Positions 56,179-63,962 of a DNA stretch of 64,000 nucleotides are shown here, piece after piece (positions within the stretch are counted from its first letter, which is position 1; each line of letters starts with the position of its first letter). Under the pieces are notes generated by a model. It was not told where the DNA came from. It made no database searches and saw only the letters and a program-made list of their open reading frames with translations. Source of the stretch: Salinisphaera sp. LB1. Its GTDB lineage: Bacteria > Pseudomonadota > Gammaproteobacteria > Nevskiales > Salinisphaeraceae. The translations under genes and the position numbers were made by a program. The stretch lies in contig NZ_CP029488.1 in the NCBI RefSeq assembly GCF_003177035.1, forward strand, positions 3,292,501 through 3,356,500, written 5' to 3'.

Positions 56179-56388
56179 CTAGTCGTCGTGCCTGCGGCTT
56201 TGGCGCCAACAGGCGGCGAGGCGCTTGGCTTCGCGCCGGGATTCTTCCCGATTGCGGGTGCGTGGCAGGTCGAATGCCTGGCCACAACGCGGGCAGCTAT
56301 CGGGCCATTTATGGCGCTTGTCGGCGTCCCCGGGTTGGTGCTTGCACTTCGGACAGTACAGTCCGGTGATTAGCGGCAGACGTGGCAT
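56179..56388 (-). CDS. Small zinc-ribbon protein
   Basis: 69 residues with two knuckles, YCPKCKHQPG and DSCPRCGQAFD, spaced 20 residues, then a basic helix (REESRREAKRLAACW). The composition is consistent with a real mini-protein or with a zinc-ribbon cut from a larger protein. The ribosome-binding site is weak. It lies among insertion debris, so a remnant is possible. Confidence 0.45.
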   Translation of the reverse strand: MPRLPLITGLYCPKCKHQPGDADKRHKWPDSCPRCGQAFDLPRTRNREESRREAKRLAACWRQSRRHDD

Positions 56389-57018
56389 GGTCTGGGCGCA
56401 TAGTATGTCTTGGTAACTATGATTAGCGGCTGAGGGCGCATTGCGTCAAGTGGCTGGCGGGCGTGATTTGTGCCGGCCATTCGGCGAGATGATAGTCGTG
56501 GGCCCTGACGTAGAGCTGCGTTTGCGGGGCGGGCAAGCATCGGCCTCGCAAGAGTCGTGAATAAATCGGTTAACCGTGCACGTTGCAAGACCCGTGTGCA
56601 TTGGCAGGGCGGGCGTAAAAAGAACCTGAACGGATTTTTACGTCAGTTCTTTTGCGCGGGCGGCGGGTTAAGGCAAGCCGAGCAGACAGGCGTAGACAAA
56701 GTCGTGGCCTTGCTCGACCGTCGGTCATGAAAGCGTCTCAATTATTTGACACGTCATGAGGCTTCGAGCACGGCCGCTCTGTTGTGGTTAAAAGTTGAAT
56801 CCACCCGGCTTGACGCACAAGGCAAGACCTGACCTCAAGCTTCCTTTTTACGCGGTCCGGCATTTCAGCACAGCGGTCGCGGCACCGTGGCGATCGGCGC
56901 AACCATTGTAGTCGCGCCTTGAGCTGCCGCGTTTGGCCGTCGCGAGCAGCGACGACCCCCTCCGATGCCAAACTATAGGGCGCCGCCGCATACGGCGGCA
57001 CCCGAGCCGCGCAACCGT
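56389..57018. other. Gene-free stretch with REP-like copy a
   Basis: No gene is supported. A weak hairpin AAAAGAAC/GTTCTTTT spans about 56618-56653. The REP-like repeat copy at 56811-56836 is the only clear feature. Confidence 0.35.
56811..56836 (-). repeat. REP-like repeat, copy a
   Basis: In reverse orientation it contains GGTCAGGTCTTG followed by a TGTGCGTCA end. The family has four clear copies here: a (this), b at 57171 (opposite), c at 61348 (as a) and d at 63936 (as b). Copies a and b form an inverted pair around the SDR remnant. Confidence 0.65.
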
Positions 57019-57168
57019 TCAGCCGTCCGTCGAGATCGTCACCGCCTCCCACGCATCGATCGCCTGCGCCGTGTCGGCGAGGCGGTCACGCACGAGTTTC
57101 AGGGCATCGCTGCCGAGCAGCAGATGCGCCGGCGGGGCGTCGGTATCGATGACGCGGAGCAGGAAGCG
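57019..57168 (-). pseudogene. C-terminal tail of a short-chain dehydrogenase/reductase
   Basis: About 50 codons end in TGA at 57019: DTDAPPAHLLLGSDALKLVR then IDAWEAVTISTDG. This is the standard end of one SDR subgroup (PAHLLLGSDA-x-WE). Nothing upstream in frame survives, because the sequence changes at the REP-like copy b (57171). It is a fragment cut at a repeat junction. Confidence 0.7.
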
Positions 57169-57170
57169 GC

Positions 57171-57195
57171 GGGGTCAGGTCTTGTGTCGTGCATC
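57171..57195 (+). repeat. REP-like repeat, copy b
   Basis: GGGGTCAGGTCTTGTGTCGT and five more bases. Opposite in orientation to copy a and abutting the SDR fragment within two bases. Confidence 0.65.
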
Positions 57196-57339
57196 GAAAT
57201 AATTTCTACCCGACTCTGACGCAAGCTATATGCAAGTTTGGTGTATGCGGCCTTGATCAAGCGGCCCCGGTGGACATTGGACTCGCTTGTTTGCTCGATG
57301 CCCTCGACAAAGGTTGAGCGTAAACTGCTGGTCGGCCCG

Positions 57340-57473
57340 CGGATAAGCGACGTAAACCAGCGCCAAGCCGCGGCGATGCTGGGGCGGCGCGTGAGCCGCT
57401 GAGCGCCGGGCAGACCGAGGAAAGAAAACGGAGTAGGCCAGAGTGCTGGGAGCCGTGGCCTGTTCCTATTGTC
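57340..57473 (+). pseudogene. RAYT remnant 3 (tail plus flanking repeat)
   Basis: ISDVNQRQAAAMLGRRVSR, stop, APGRPRKE matches the intact end LGSDRFEAEVAAALGRRVSR and PGRPKKE. The following bases GTGGCCTGTTCCTATTGTCC (57452-57471) match GTGGTCTGTCCCCTATTGCC found after the intact RAYT. An in-frame TGA follows VSR. So the tail and its downstream repeat were copied together and then decayed. Confidence 0.6.
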
Positions 57474-57920
57474 CCTACTCTACAGTGCGGCCGAACTGGC
57501 CGATCTGTATTACCGCCGCTGGAACGTCGAGCTGTTCTTCCGTGACCTGAAGACCACGATGGGATGGATATCCTGCGTTGCCGCACGCCGACCGGCGTAC
57601 ACAATGAAATTCGGATGCATTGGATCGTATACAACGCTTTGCGGCTTCTCATGTGGGAAGCCGCCCAAACCAGGGCTGACTCGCGCAGCAATATCAGCTT
57701 TAAGGCAACTCTTCAGGCATTGCGTCAATGGCGACCGGAGGCGTTGGCCGACCCCTCGTTGATCCAGGCTATCGCGGACGTCGGCATCATGCCACGCCCG
57801 GGCCGCCGGGAGTCCAGATGCGTCAAACGAAGACCAAAGCCGTTTGCGTTGTTGACTCGACCGAGACACCAGATGGAGGAAATACCCCATCGCAGTCGGT
57901 ATCGTGCGAAACCCGCTTAA
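57469..57920 (+). pseudogene. IS4-family transposase remnant (C-terminal, frameshifted)
   Basis: AELADLYYRRWNVELFFRDL K contains the IS4 Y-x2-R-x3-E-x6-K signature. Near 57559 one G is missing, and the sequence continues in another frame as MDILRCRTPTGVHNEIRMHW and VYNALRLLMWEAAQ, ending at 57920. The N-terminal two thirds, with the first two catalytic aspartates, is absent; its left end coincides with the repeat after RAYT remnant 3. Confidence 0.78.
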
Positions 57921-58372
57921 CTTAGCGCCATTCTGGTATGTCCCCAATGCTGTTCCTCGAAGTCGGCGGCTTGACTGCCGGCCACGAACGCTCGAATGTC
58001 TTCAAAGGTCTGGAGTCCCTGAGTATGGAGTTTCACGATCATCCTCCGATGATCCCAAACTCCGGGCCGCCTTCAGGCTCATTTCACCTTGGAATGTCGT
58101 GCTTCGCTCAGGCTCATGTGTCATTGGACAAGGCTCAGGGTTGCTGGAGGCCATGGTCATCCTCTATTGTGTCGGCCCCTGTTGTTCCTGCACCGACCGA
58201 GGCTCGCTTGTTGGCGTAGCGAACTGGCAGTGCAACACATGATCCCGATCGCACTGGCATCGTTATGACTGGCCAGCGTGAAAGGCGCTGAAAAGTGTCT
58301 TCCGGGTTTTGCAAGAACAGAATCCTACGCCGACTCAATCGACCTCATCATTTCGGTGATTCATCCCGCATT
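57921..58372. other. Intergenic stretch before the RIO kinase
   Basis: No gene, repeat or terminator was recognised. It should contain the kinase promoter. Confidence 0.35.
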
Positions 58373-59230
58373 ATGAAAACACCCAAAGCGCTGCTTCCCT
58401 TGTTTCATGACGGCATTATCGATGCGGTGGTCAGCCGGCTTCAGAGCGGCAAGGAAGCGACGGTTTATATTGTGACCAGCGGTTCAGAAACCCGCTGCGC
58501 CAAGGTTTACAAACACGCACAGCAGCGCAGCTTTCAGAAAGCCGCCGAATATACCGAGGGACGCAAGGCCCGGGGCAGTCGCAATGCGCGCGCTGCCGGC
58601 AAGCGTACCCAGTACGGCCGTAAGGTCCAGGAAACCGAGTGGAAAAACGCCGAGGTTGATGCCTTGTACAAGCTGGACGGTGCGGACGTTCGCGTCCCGA
58701 AACCGTTTGGCGTGTTCGACGGTGTGTTGCTGATGGAGCTCGTACTCGATCCGAATGGGCGTCCGGCGCCCAGGCTTGGTGAAGTCGAGATGACGCCCTC
58801 GCAAGCGGTCGAATGGCACACGTTCATGATCCGGCAAATCGTGCGCATGCTCTGTGCGGGCCTGATTCACGGCGACTTGTCGGAATACAACGTGCTCATC
58901 GGCCCGGACGGCCCGGTTATTATCGACTTGCCGCAGGCCGTGGACGCAGCCGGCAATAACAATGCTTTTCGCATGCTTGCTCGGGATGTGAACAACCTAC
59001 GCGCCACGTTCGGCAAGGTCGCCCCCGAGTTGCTGGAAACCGAATATGCCCTCGAGATCTGGGGCTTGTACGAGGCGGCGGAACTCGAGCCGGACACGCC
59101 GCTGACCGGGGTATTCACGCGCGACGAGACGGCAGCCGACGTGGGCGCGGTTCTGGATCAGATCGAAGAAGCGCGGCGCGAAGCCGAAGCGCGCCAGCGT
59201 GGGCGTGAGCAGGCGCAGGACGATTCTTAG
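58373..59230 (+). CDS. RIO1-family serine protein kinase (PA4780-like)
   Basis: 285 residues. The nucleotide loop is SGKEATVYIV (25-34) with lysine K44, catalytic loop HGDLSEYN (D168, N173) and metal-binding D185 in IIDLPQAVD. The sequence follows Pseudomonas PA4780 closely (MKTPK start; AKVYK; AAEYTEGRK). Bacterial RIO kinases are little studied. The ATG at 58373 matches the family start, so upstream codons are not used. It is an apparently intact single gene in a debris-rich stretch. Confidence 0.87.
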   Translation: MKTPKALLPLFHDGIIDAVVSRLQSGKEATVYIVTSGSETRCAKVYKHAQQRSFQKAAEYTEGRKARGSRNARAAGKRTQYGRKVQETEWKNAEVDALYKLDGADVRVPKPFGVFDGVLLMELVLDPNGRPAPRLGEVEMTPSQAVEWHTFMIRQIVRMLCAGLIHGDLSEYNVLIGPDGPVIIDLPQAVDAAGNNNAFRMLARDVNNLRATFGKVAPELLETEYALEIWGLYEAAELEPDTPLTGVFTRDETAADVGAVLDQIEEARREAEARQRGREQAQDDS

Positions 59231-59301
59231 CCTGCATGGCATGTTGTTGCCACCTGGGCCGCAGGGTCAAGGGAACTCGGAACCTGAGCACATCGCAAAC
59301 C

Positions 59302-59314
59302 GGGGACAGACCAC
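59302..59314 (+). repeat. Left inverted repeat of the RAYT unit
   Basis: GGGGACAGACCAC, exactly the reverse complement of 60071-60083. It lies 46 bases before the RAYT start. Such repeats are the usual substrates of the neighbouring RAYT. Confidence 0.75.
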
Positions 59315-59359
59315 GGTTTTATGATATACTGCCACTCTTGATTTCGGTGCAATCGAGTT

Positions 59360-60052
59360 ATGCCCCGCCGCCCACGCGTCATGCTTCCGCAGGTCCCGGT
59401 TCACGTCATCCAGCGTGGCAATAACCGGCAAGCCTGTTTCTATTCGGAAGACGACTACCGCTTCTATCTTGAATGGTTGCAGAAGTACGCCGAGTCCGAG
59501 GGCTGCATGATTCATGCGTATGCGCTGATGACGAATCATGTCCATCTGCTGCTAACCGCCAAAACAACCGGCGGTGTCGGGCAATTGATGAAGCGACTCG
59601 GCCAGCGCTACGTGCAATACGTCAACCGTACCTATCATCGTAGCGGCACACTTTGGGAGGGGCGGTTCCGATCCTGTCTCACCCAGGAAGAACACTACGT
59701 GATGGGGTGTCATCGGTACATTGAACTCAACCCAGTTCGTGCCGGTATGGTCGAACACCCGGCCGAATACACCTGGTCGAGTTATCGTGTGAACGGGCAG
59801 GGCGAGAAGAGCCGTCTCATCACACCCCACTCGCTTTACAGCGCGTTGGGCCGAACGCAAACCGAGCGACAAGCGGCCTACCGTGAATTGTTTCGTTATG
59901 AACTCGATCCCGGGCTGATTGACGAGATTCGGAAAGCGACGAACGGCAACTATGTTTTAGGCAGCGACCGTTTCGAAGCCGAAGTCGCGGCGGCGCTGGG
60001 GCGTCGCGTGAGTCGCGGGAAGCCGGGGCGGCCGAAGAAGGAATCGAGCTAG
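59360..60052 (+). CDS. REP-associated tyrosine transposase (RAYT, Y1 HUH family)
   Basis: 230 residues, intact. VPVHVIQRGNNRQACFYSED at the N-terminus, the metal-binding HVH (H60, H62) in TNHVHLLL and HYVMGCHRYIELNPVRAG with the presumed catalytic tyrosine (Y113) are all present. RAYTs nick single-stranded REP DNA and are thought to spread REPs while staying domesticated. Exact 13-base inverted repeats lie on both sides. Three decayed partial copies occur at 52842, 55660 and 57340, so the family has moved or been duplicated here. Confidence 0.92.
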   Translation: MPRRPRVMLPQVPVHVIQRGNNRQACFYSEDDYRFYLEWLQKYAESEGCMIHAYALMTNHVHLLLTAKTTGGVGQLMKRLGQRYVQYVNRTYHRSGTLWEGRFRSCLTQEEHYVMGCHRYIELNPVRAGMVEHPAEYTWSSYRVNGQGEKSRLITPHSLYSALGRTQTERQAAYRELFRYELDPGLIDEIRKATNGNYVLGSDRFEAEVAAALGRRVSRGKPGRPKKESS

Positions 60053-60070
60053 GCGAGGGCGCCAGAAAAG

Positions 60071-60088
60071 GTGGTCTGTCCCCTATTG
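60071..60088 (-). repeat. Right inverted repeat of the RAYT unit
   Basis: GTGGTCTGTCCCC (60071-60083) mirrors the left repeat. The 16-mer GGTCTGTCCCCTATTG (60073-60088) recurs exactly at 61291-61306. Confidence 0.75.
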
Positions 60089-60184
60089 CCCTTCCTGGTC
60101 GGCGACCTCATAAGCACTGAGCGCGTGCGGTGGCAGCAGCTTGGCTACGACGGCTTGTCGGCGTTCCTCAGAATAACGAGGCAT
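60083..60184 (-). pseudogene. First 33 codons of an IS3-type transposase (OrfA start)
   Basis: MPRYSEERRQAVVAKLLPPH then SAYEVADQEG, the standard start of an IS3-family OrfA-like protein (RYSEERK-AVL-KLLPP). AGGAG lies six bases before the ATG at 60184, so start and ribosome-binding site are intact. The frame ends in a TAG that lies inside the RAYT repeat, so the repeat truncates the gene. The HTH helix after EGIS is missing. Confidence 0.65.
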
Positions 60185-60248
60185 GACATTCTCCTATCGC
60201 CCTCTCGTTTAAGACAGTGTATTCGAAGGCACGACAGGTAGTCTGACA

Positions 60249-61281
60249 GTGAGGGCATTACCGACGCTGGCAACGGCGTTCTACCGCGACTGGCGGCTGG
60301 TCAGCCTGGATGGCTCGACGATGGAAGTCGCCGACCAGCCGGCCAATCGTGAGGCGTTCGGCACCCCCGGCACGCAGCAAGGCCATACCGGCTATCCGCA
60401 GCTGCGGTTTGTCGGACTACTTGAGTTTGGCACGCAGTGCTTGTTTGGCGTCACGCTGGGCGGCTACGCAGACGCCGAGCACAGCCTGGCGCGCCAAAGC
60501 CTGTCAGCGCTCGCGCCGGGCATGCTCTGTGTCGCCGATCGAGGCTTTTCCGGCTTTCCGATGTGGCAGGCCGCCAGCCGAACCGGCGCCGATCTGCTGT
60601 GGCGTATTCCGCACAACCGAAAATTGCCGGTGATCGAGCGCTTCGCCGACGGCTCTTATCTGTCTCGAATGACCGCAGCTCCTGCGACTAAAGCCCGGAT
60701 GGGTGACGAGCCGACGGCGCCGTTGACCGTGCGGGTGATCGATTACCAATTGCCGGAAGTCGATGAGGCCGAGCCCGTCTATCGCCTGATCACAACAATC
60801 CTGGATCCAGACGCCGCTCCGGCCGACGACCTGGCGGCCCTGTATTTGTCGCGGTGGCGTATCGAAACCGCGTTCGCCGAGATCAAGACCACGCTGAAAG
60901 GCGCCGATATCGTGCTGCGCAGTCGAACGCCCGAACTCGTCCGACAAGAGTTCTGGGGGCTGCTGCTCGCGCACCACGTCATCCATCGACTCATGCTCGA
61001 AGCCGCCCTGGCACGCGACAAGCCGCCGGACCGTCAAAGCTTCAAACACAGCTTGTCACTCGTGCGCCGAAAGCTGCCATCCAGTGGCGCCATTTCCCCC
61101 TAAGCGTTTCGAGGCGTGGTGGCAAGCGCTCATCTCCGATCTGATCAAACGACCGCTCACCAGTCCGCGAGGCCGAACCAATCCACGGCGAATCAAGCGG
61201 CGAACAAAGGATTATCTGTCTCGAAAAGGCAATGAACCGCTTAATCTACGGCCGAACTACACGATTCGAATTGTTAAGTGA
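60249..61281 (+). pseudogene. IS4-family transposase remnant, N-terminally truncated and frameshifted
   Basis: FYRDWRLVSLDGSTMEVADQ carries the first catalytic D and CVADRGFSGFPMW the second. LAALYLSRWRIETAFAEIK carries the Y-x2-R-x3-E-x6-K motif. A frameshift near 61085 moves the end to another frame (PPKRFEAWWQALISDLIKRP) that runs to a stop at 61281. The N-terminal IS4 domain (about 100 residues) is missing. Its right side meets the 16-mer repeat at 61291. Confidence 0.8.
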
Positions 61282-61290
61282 ACAGCATTG

Positions 61291-61306
61291 GGTCTGTCCC
61301 CTATTG
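61291..61306 (-). repeat. Third copy of the RAYT-associated 16-mer
   Basis: GGTCTGTCCCCTATTG, identical to 60073-60088 and in the same orientation. The IS4-type remnant lies between the two. Confidence 0.7.
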
Positions 61307-61347
61307 TCCGTAAGTGTTCCGCCGCCCAGCCGAACGAAATAGATGGC

Positions 61348-61374
61348 ATGACGCACAACGCAAGACCTGACCCC
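61348..61374 (-). repeat. REP-like repeat, copy c (left border of the HEPN/ATPase cassette)
   Basis: Reverse complement reads GGGGTCAGGTCTTGCGTTGT and further to CGTCAT. It ends 17 bases before the HEPN gene's stop codon. It is inverted relative to copy d at 63936, with 23 of 26 positions matching. Confidence 0.8.
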
Positions 61375-61391
61375 GAGCCTTGCGGGCCCCG

Positions 61392-62216
61392 TTAATTACT
61401 CGTGCCGGTTCTCGCGATTATATCCGGCAGGATCGATCTGTAGGCGTCGTATGCCCGCTTCGGTTTGTTCATGTCGCGTACCGAGTAATAGGCGCCAAAT
61501 AGAGCACTAAATCGCTCTTTATCCTTTGTCCAGGATCCTTCGAAAACAGGGATGGTGAGCCACCGCGAAAACAGGGCGTCGAAGGCAAAGCGGTTAAAAG
61601 CCCGGACGAAATTGTTTGATATCTCTAAAGCTTGTTGAAAGCGCCAAATGTCTACTACCACGTTACTCGCCGACAAATCATGAAAACCTAATTCCCTCGC
61701 ATTTTTGCTATTGAGTTCTCCTCTGGAATGCACAATCGCGTGTCTCAACTGGCAAACACTGTCAAAGCTGTCCAGAGCTCCTGCGACGGAACTGCCGTCT
61801 TTAATATGCAAGTCGGCGATATTCCGCGACTCTTTTTTGATCTCCACTTTGGAAGAAAGTGACTTATGTTCTAAGAGAGCGTAGCCAATCGCCGCGCGGT
61901 CGTAATAATTAGTCGCGCCAAGCGCAAGCGTTTGGGATGCGGCATGTGTGCGACATAGAGGGCATAGGTTGACTGTCGTAGACAACAGCGTACGCAGATA
62001 GAACTCGACCGCGGATACAACGCTCAAGAACAAATACTTAAGGGGTTCAGCGCCATGTTGTGAATAGATGGCGCTGGCGGTGATGTTGATGCCGCGAACA
62101 TAATCAAAGTAATCGTCAATAGGCGCTGATCGAGCACACGCAGTTCCACTGCTGATGAATTCAGATAGGTCTACCGTAGACGATATTTCGTGGCGATTTA
62201 CTTGAGGGGTATACAT
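61392..62216 (-). CDS. HEPN-type protein, candidate RNase effector of a two-gene system
   Basis: 274 residues, mostly helical. The motif R158-HAIV-H163 in CQLRHAIVHSRGELN is the HEPN R-x4-H catalytic signature with a polar residue after R. Upstream helices (LFLSVVSAVEFYLRTLL; ALLEHKSLSSKVEIKKES) fit the HEPN bundle. A C85-PL-C88-x2-H91 element may bind metal. HEPN RNases are common effectors of abortive infection and toxin systems. The gene begins three bases after the stop of the ATPase gene, same strand, so the two are one operon. It is AT-richer than its surroundings. Subfamily is not assigned; the function is inferred from the motif and context. Confidence 0.72.
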   Translation of the reverse strand: MYTPQVNRHEISSTVDLSEFISSGTACARSAPIDDYFDYVRGINITASAIYSQHGAEPLKYLFLSVVSAVEFYLRTLLSTTVNLCPLCRTHAASQTLALGATNYYDRAAIGYALLEHKSLSSKVEIKKESRNIADLHIKDGSSVAGALDSFDSVCQLRHAIVHSRGELNSKNARELGFHDLSASNVVVDIWRFQQALEISNNFVRAFNRFAFDALFSRWLTIPVFEGSWTKDKERFSALFGAYYSVRDMNKPKRAYDAYRSILPDIIARTGTSN

Positions 62217-62219
62217 TTT

Positions 62220-63914
62220 CTACACACTAACGAATTCTTCAGCGTAGGTGCGAATTCGTCGAGCCCATATTTCGCCTACGTAAGGCACCTTTCGTATTGA
62301 GAGATCGTCATCGGCCAAAATATCTTGTATTTTTCTGATGCTGGTATGCGATTTTATACTCGATAACCGCCGGTCGGTGAGTGGCAGTTCGTCAATGGAT
62401 GCGTTTATAAGCTCTTGATAAACTGAAGCATCGGATAATTCAGCCCCGCAATTCATGCAGAATCTCTGTTCTTCTTTAACTCTCGGTGCTTGGCAAGAAT
62501 CACATGGCGGTAAGTCTAAGACACAGCGATCAATGTAGTCACTTCCAAGTAAGCTTGATGCTCTAGTTCGGACAAACGCATGGGCGTCTCGTTTGCTTAG
62601 CGAATCGACTAACTCGGCAACCGAGTAGCTCTTGCCTAGTGATAGTGAGTTTTCAGTAACCACGATAGCGTTATGCACATCGTACCTTTGGAAGACGCCT
62701 TTAACTCCTCTAGATACCGAGGGTTTCTTTCGTAACAAACCCGCATATTGAAAAAAATTGAGTATACGCTCCAGCTCAAGTGAGACTGGCTCGGCTATCG
62801 CTACTGTAACTGCCTTTTTAGGAAGAGGCTTGTTTCGGTTATAAGTCTGAAGAGTAGATGTGATACTACTTTCGAGTTCTTTGCCAACTTCTATAAAGTG
62901 TCTAAATCGAGGTAGTTTCGAAGATAGCGATGTATAGACGCCACGCACGGTCTCAGCGTGATCGGCAATCGCTGACATGGCTGAGGATCGAGTAGGTTTC
63001 GCTATATTCGCGTCGTCCATCAATAGCATGTCCGATAACATATTTAGGAACCCCCTAGGCAAGCCGTTAGCAGCGAGCGCAACAAGGTCTACTAGGTCTT
63101 CTCTATCCTCGAACTCTGTGCGCAAAACGTCCGGGATTCTTTTTTTGAATATTTCCCACATAAAGCCTAAGTAGGCCTCAGAGTCTGGCTCGTACCAAAT
63201 CTCAAGAAGCTCCGCCTCGTGGCCTACGTGAAAATTAGGCGAATAGCTCGTGATCCCAGGGTAGATAGCGGCTTTCGCTGAGATATTTCGAGAACGAAGT
63301 TCCCTGAAAATTTCAAAGAAATCCCGCTGTTGTTCAAGCGAAAAAGCGTGTGCGGCATCATCGAATAGAAGTACCACTCTATTGCGATCAAGAGTGCTCA
63401 GCCAATCGCTAAGCAAGCGGATAAGTAGGCTTGGAGTCCGGCTGAGATCGGTTTGTTCTAAAGCTCGCCCGGCCTCTAAAGCCTCTATTAACTCGCGACT
63501 TGATTCCAGTGCTGTACTAAGGGAGTGCGGTACTGTCTCGTCGAGGTCGGAAAAAGTTTCGGCGACGCCTTCGATGATTTTCGCAAGTACCCATTGCCGA
63601 AATAATTGTGCAGCGTTACCGGTTTTATGGAAAAGCGGCTCTAAGGCAAGTGATCGCGAGTAGTTAACGTAAACTCCTAACGCGGTTTGATTTGTGAGGA
63701 GGTCGTAATATGCCCTCTTGAGCATAGTCGACTTTCCTGAACCGCGCGGGCCGGTTAAGAGCTTTGCGCCTGGCCCCTTGAGTTTTTTTAGTAATAACTG
63801 GTCGCGCTTCGTGGTTACTGTCCAGGTATACAGCGCTTTTTTAGTCAGATATTCCGCGCGTTCTTCAAACACGCCTAAAAGATCTGGAGCTTCATGCTCA
63901 TTTGAAGTATTCAT
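62220..63914 (-). CDS. ORC/Cdc6-like P-loop ATPase with zinc ribbon, partner of the HEPN protein
   Basis: 564 residues. Walker A GPRGSGKST (55-63), Walker B VVLLFDD (180-186) and a sensor-2-like NGLPRGFL (283-290, R287) mark an AAA+/STAND-type ATPase near the ORC-Cdc6 group. A winged-helix-like segment follows (about 378-425, LERILNFFQYAGLLRKKPS). Then come a four-cysteine zinc ribbon (C471, C474, C486, C489) and a C-terminal helix-hairpin-helix-like end (KVPYVGEIWARRIRTYAEE). It could act as a nucleic-acid sensor controlling the HEPN protein. Two lines inside it count 29/60 and 22/60 G+C against 38/60 in a core gene, which suggests transfer. The ribosome-binding site is weak. Confidence 0.72.
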   Translation of the reverse strand: MNTSNEHEAPDLLGVFEERAEYLTKKALYTWTVTTKRDQLLLKKLKGPGAKLLTGPRGSGKSTMLKRAYYDLLTNQTALGVYVNYSRSLALEPLFHKTGNAAQLFRQWVLAKIIEGVAETFSDLDETVPHSLSTALESSRELIEALEAGRALEQTDLSRTPSLLIRLLSDWLSTLDRNRVVLLFDDAAHAFSLEQQRDFFEIFRELRSRNISAKAAIYPGITSYSPNFHVGHEAELLEIWYEPDSEAYLGFMWEIFKKRIPDVLRTEFEDREDLVDLVALAANGLPRGFLNMLSDMLLMDDANIAKPTRSSAMSAIADHAETVRGVYTSLSSKLPRFRHFIEVGKELESSITSTLQTYNRNKPLPKKAVTVAIAEPVSLELERILNFFQYAGLLRKKPSVSRGVKGVFQRYDVHNAIVVTENSLSLGKSYSVAELVDSLSKRDAHAFVRTRASSLLGSDYIDRCVLDLPPCDSCQAPRVKEEQRFCMNCGAELSDASVYQELINASIDELPLTDRRLSSIKSHTSIRKIQDILADDDLSIRKVPYVGEIWARRIRTYAEEFVSV

Positions 63915-63935
63915 GTGGAAATTCCGGAAAGCGGC

Positions 63936-63962
63936 GGGTTCAGGTCTTGCGTTCTGCGTCGA
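63936..63962 (+). repeat. REP-like repeat, copy d (right border of the HEPN/ATPase cassette)
   Basis: GGGTTCAGGTCTTGCGTTCT and seven more bases, 21 bases upstream of the ATPase start and inverted relative to copy c. The operon promoter must lie in or beyond this repeat, because only 38 bases remain to the window edge. Confidence 0.78.

Noticed and set aside
56617-56653. AAAAGAAC/GTTCTTTT hairpin as a terminator
   Set aside because: Weak AT stem with a 20-base loop and no gene ending nearby.
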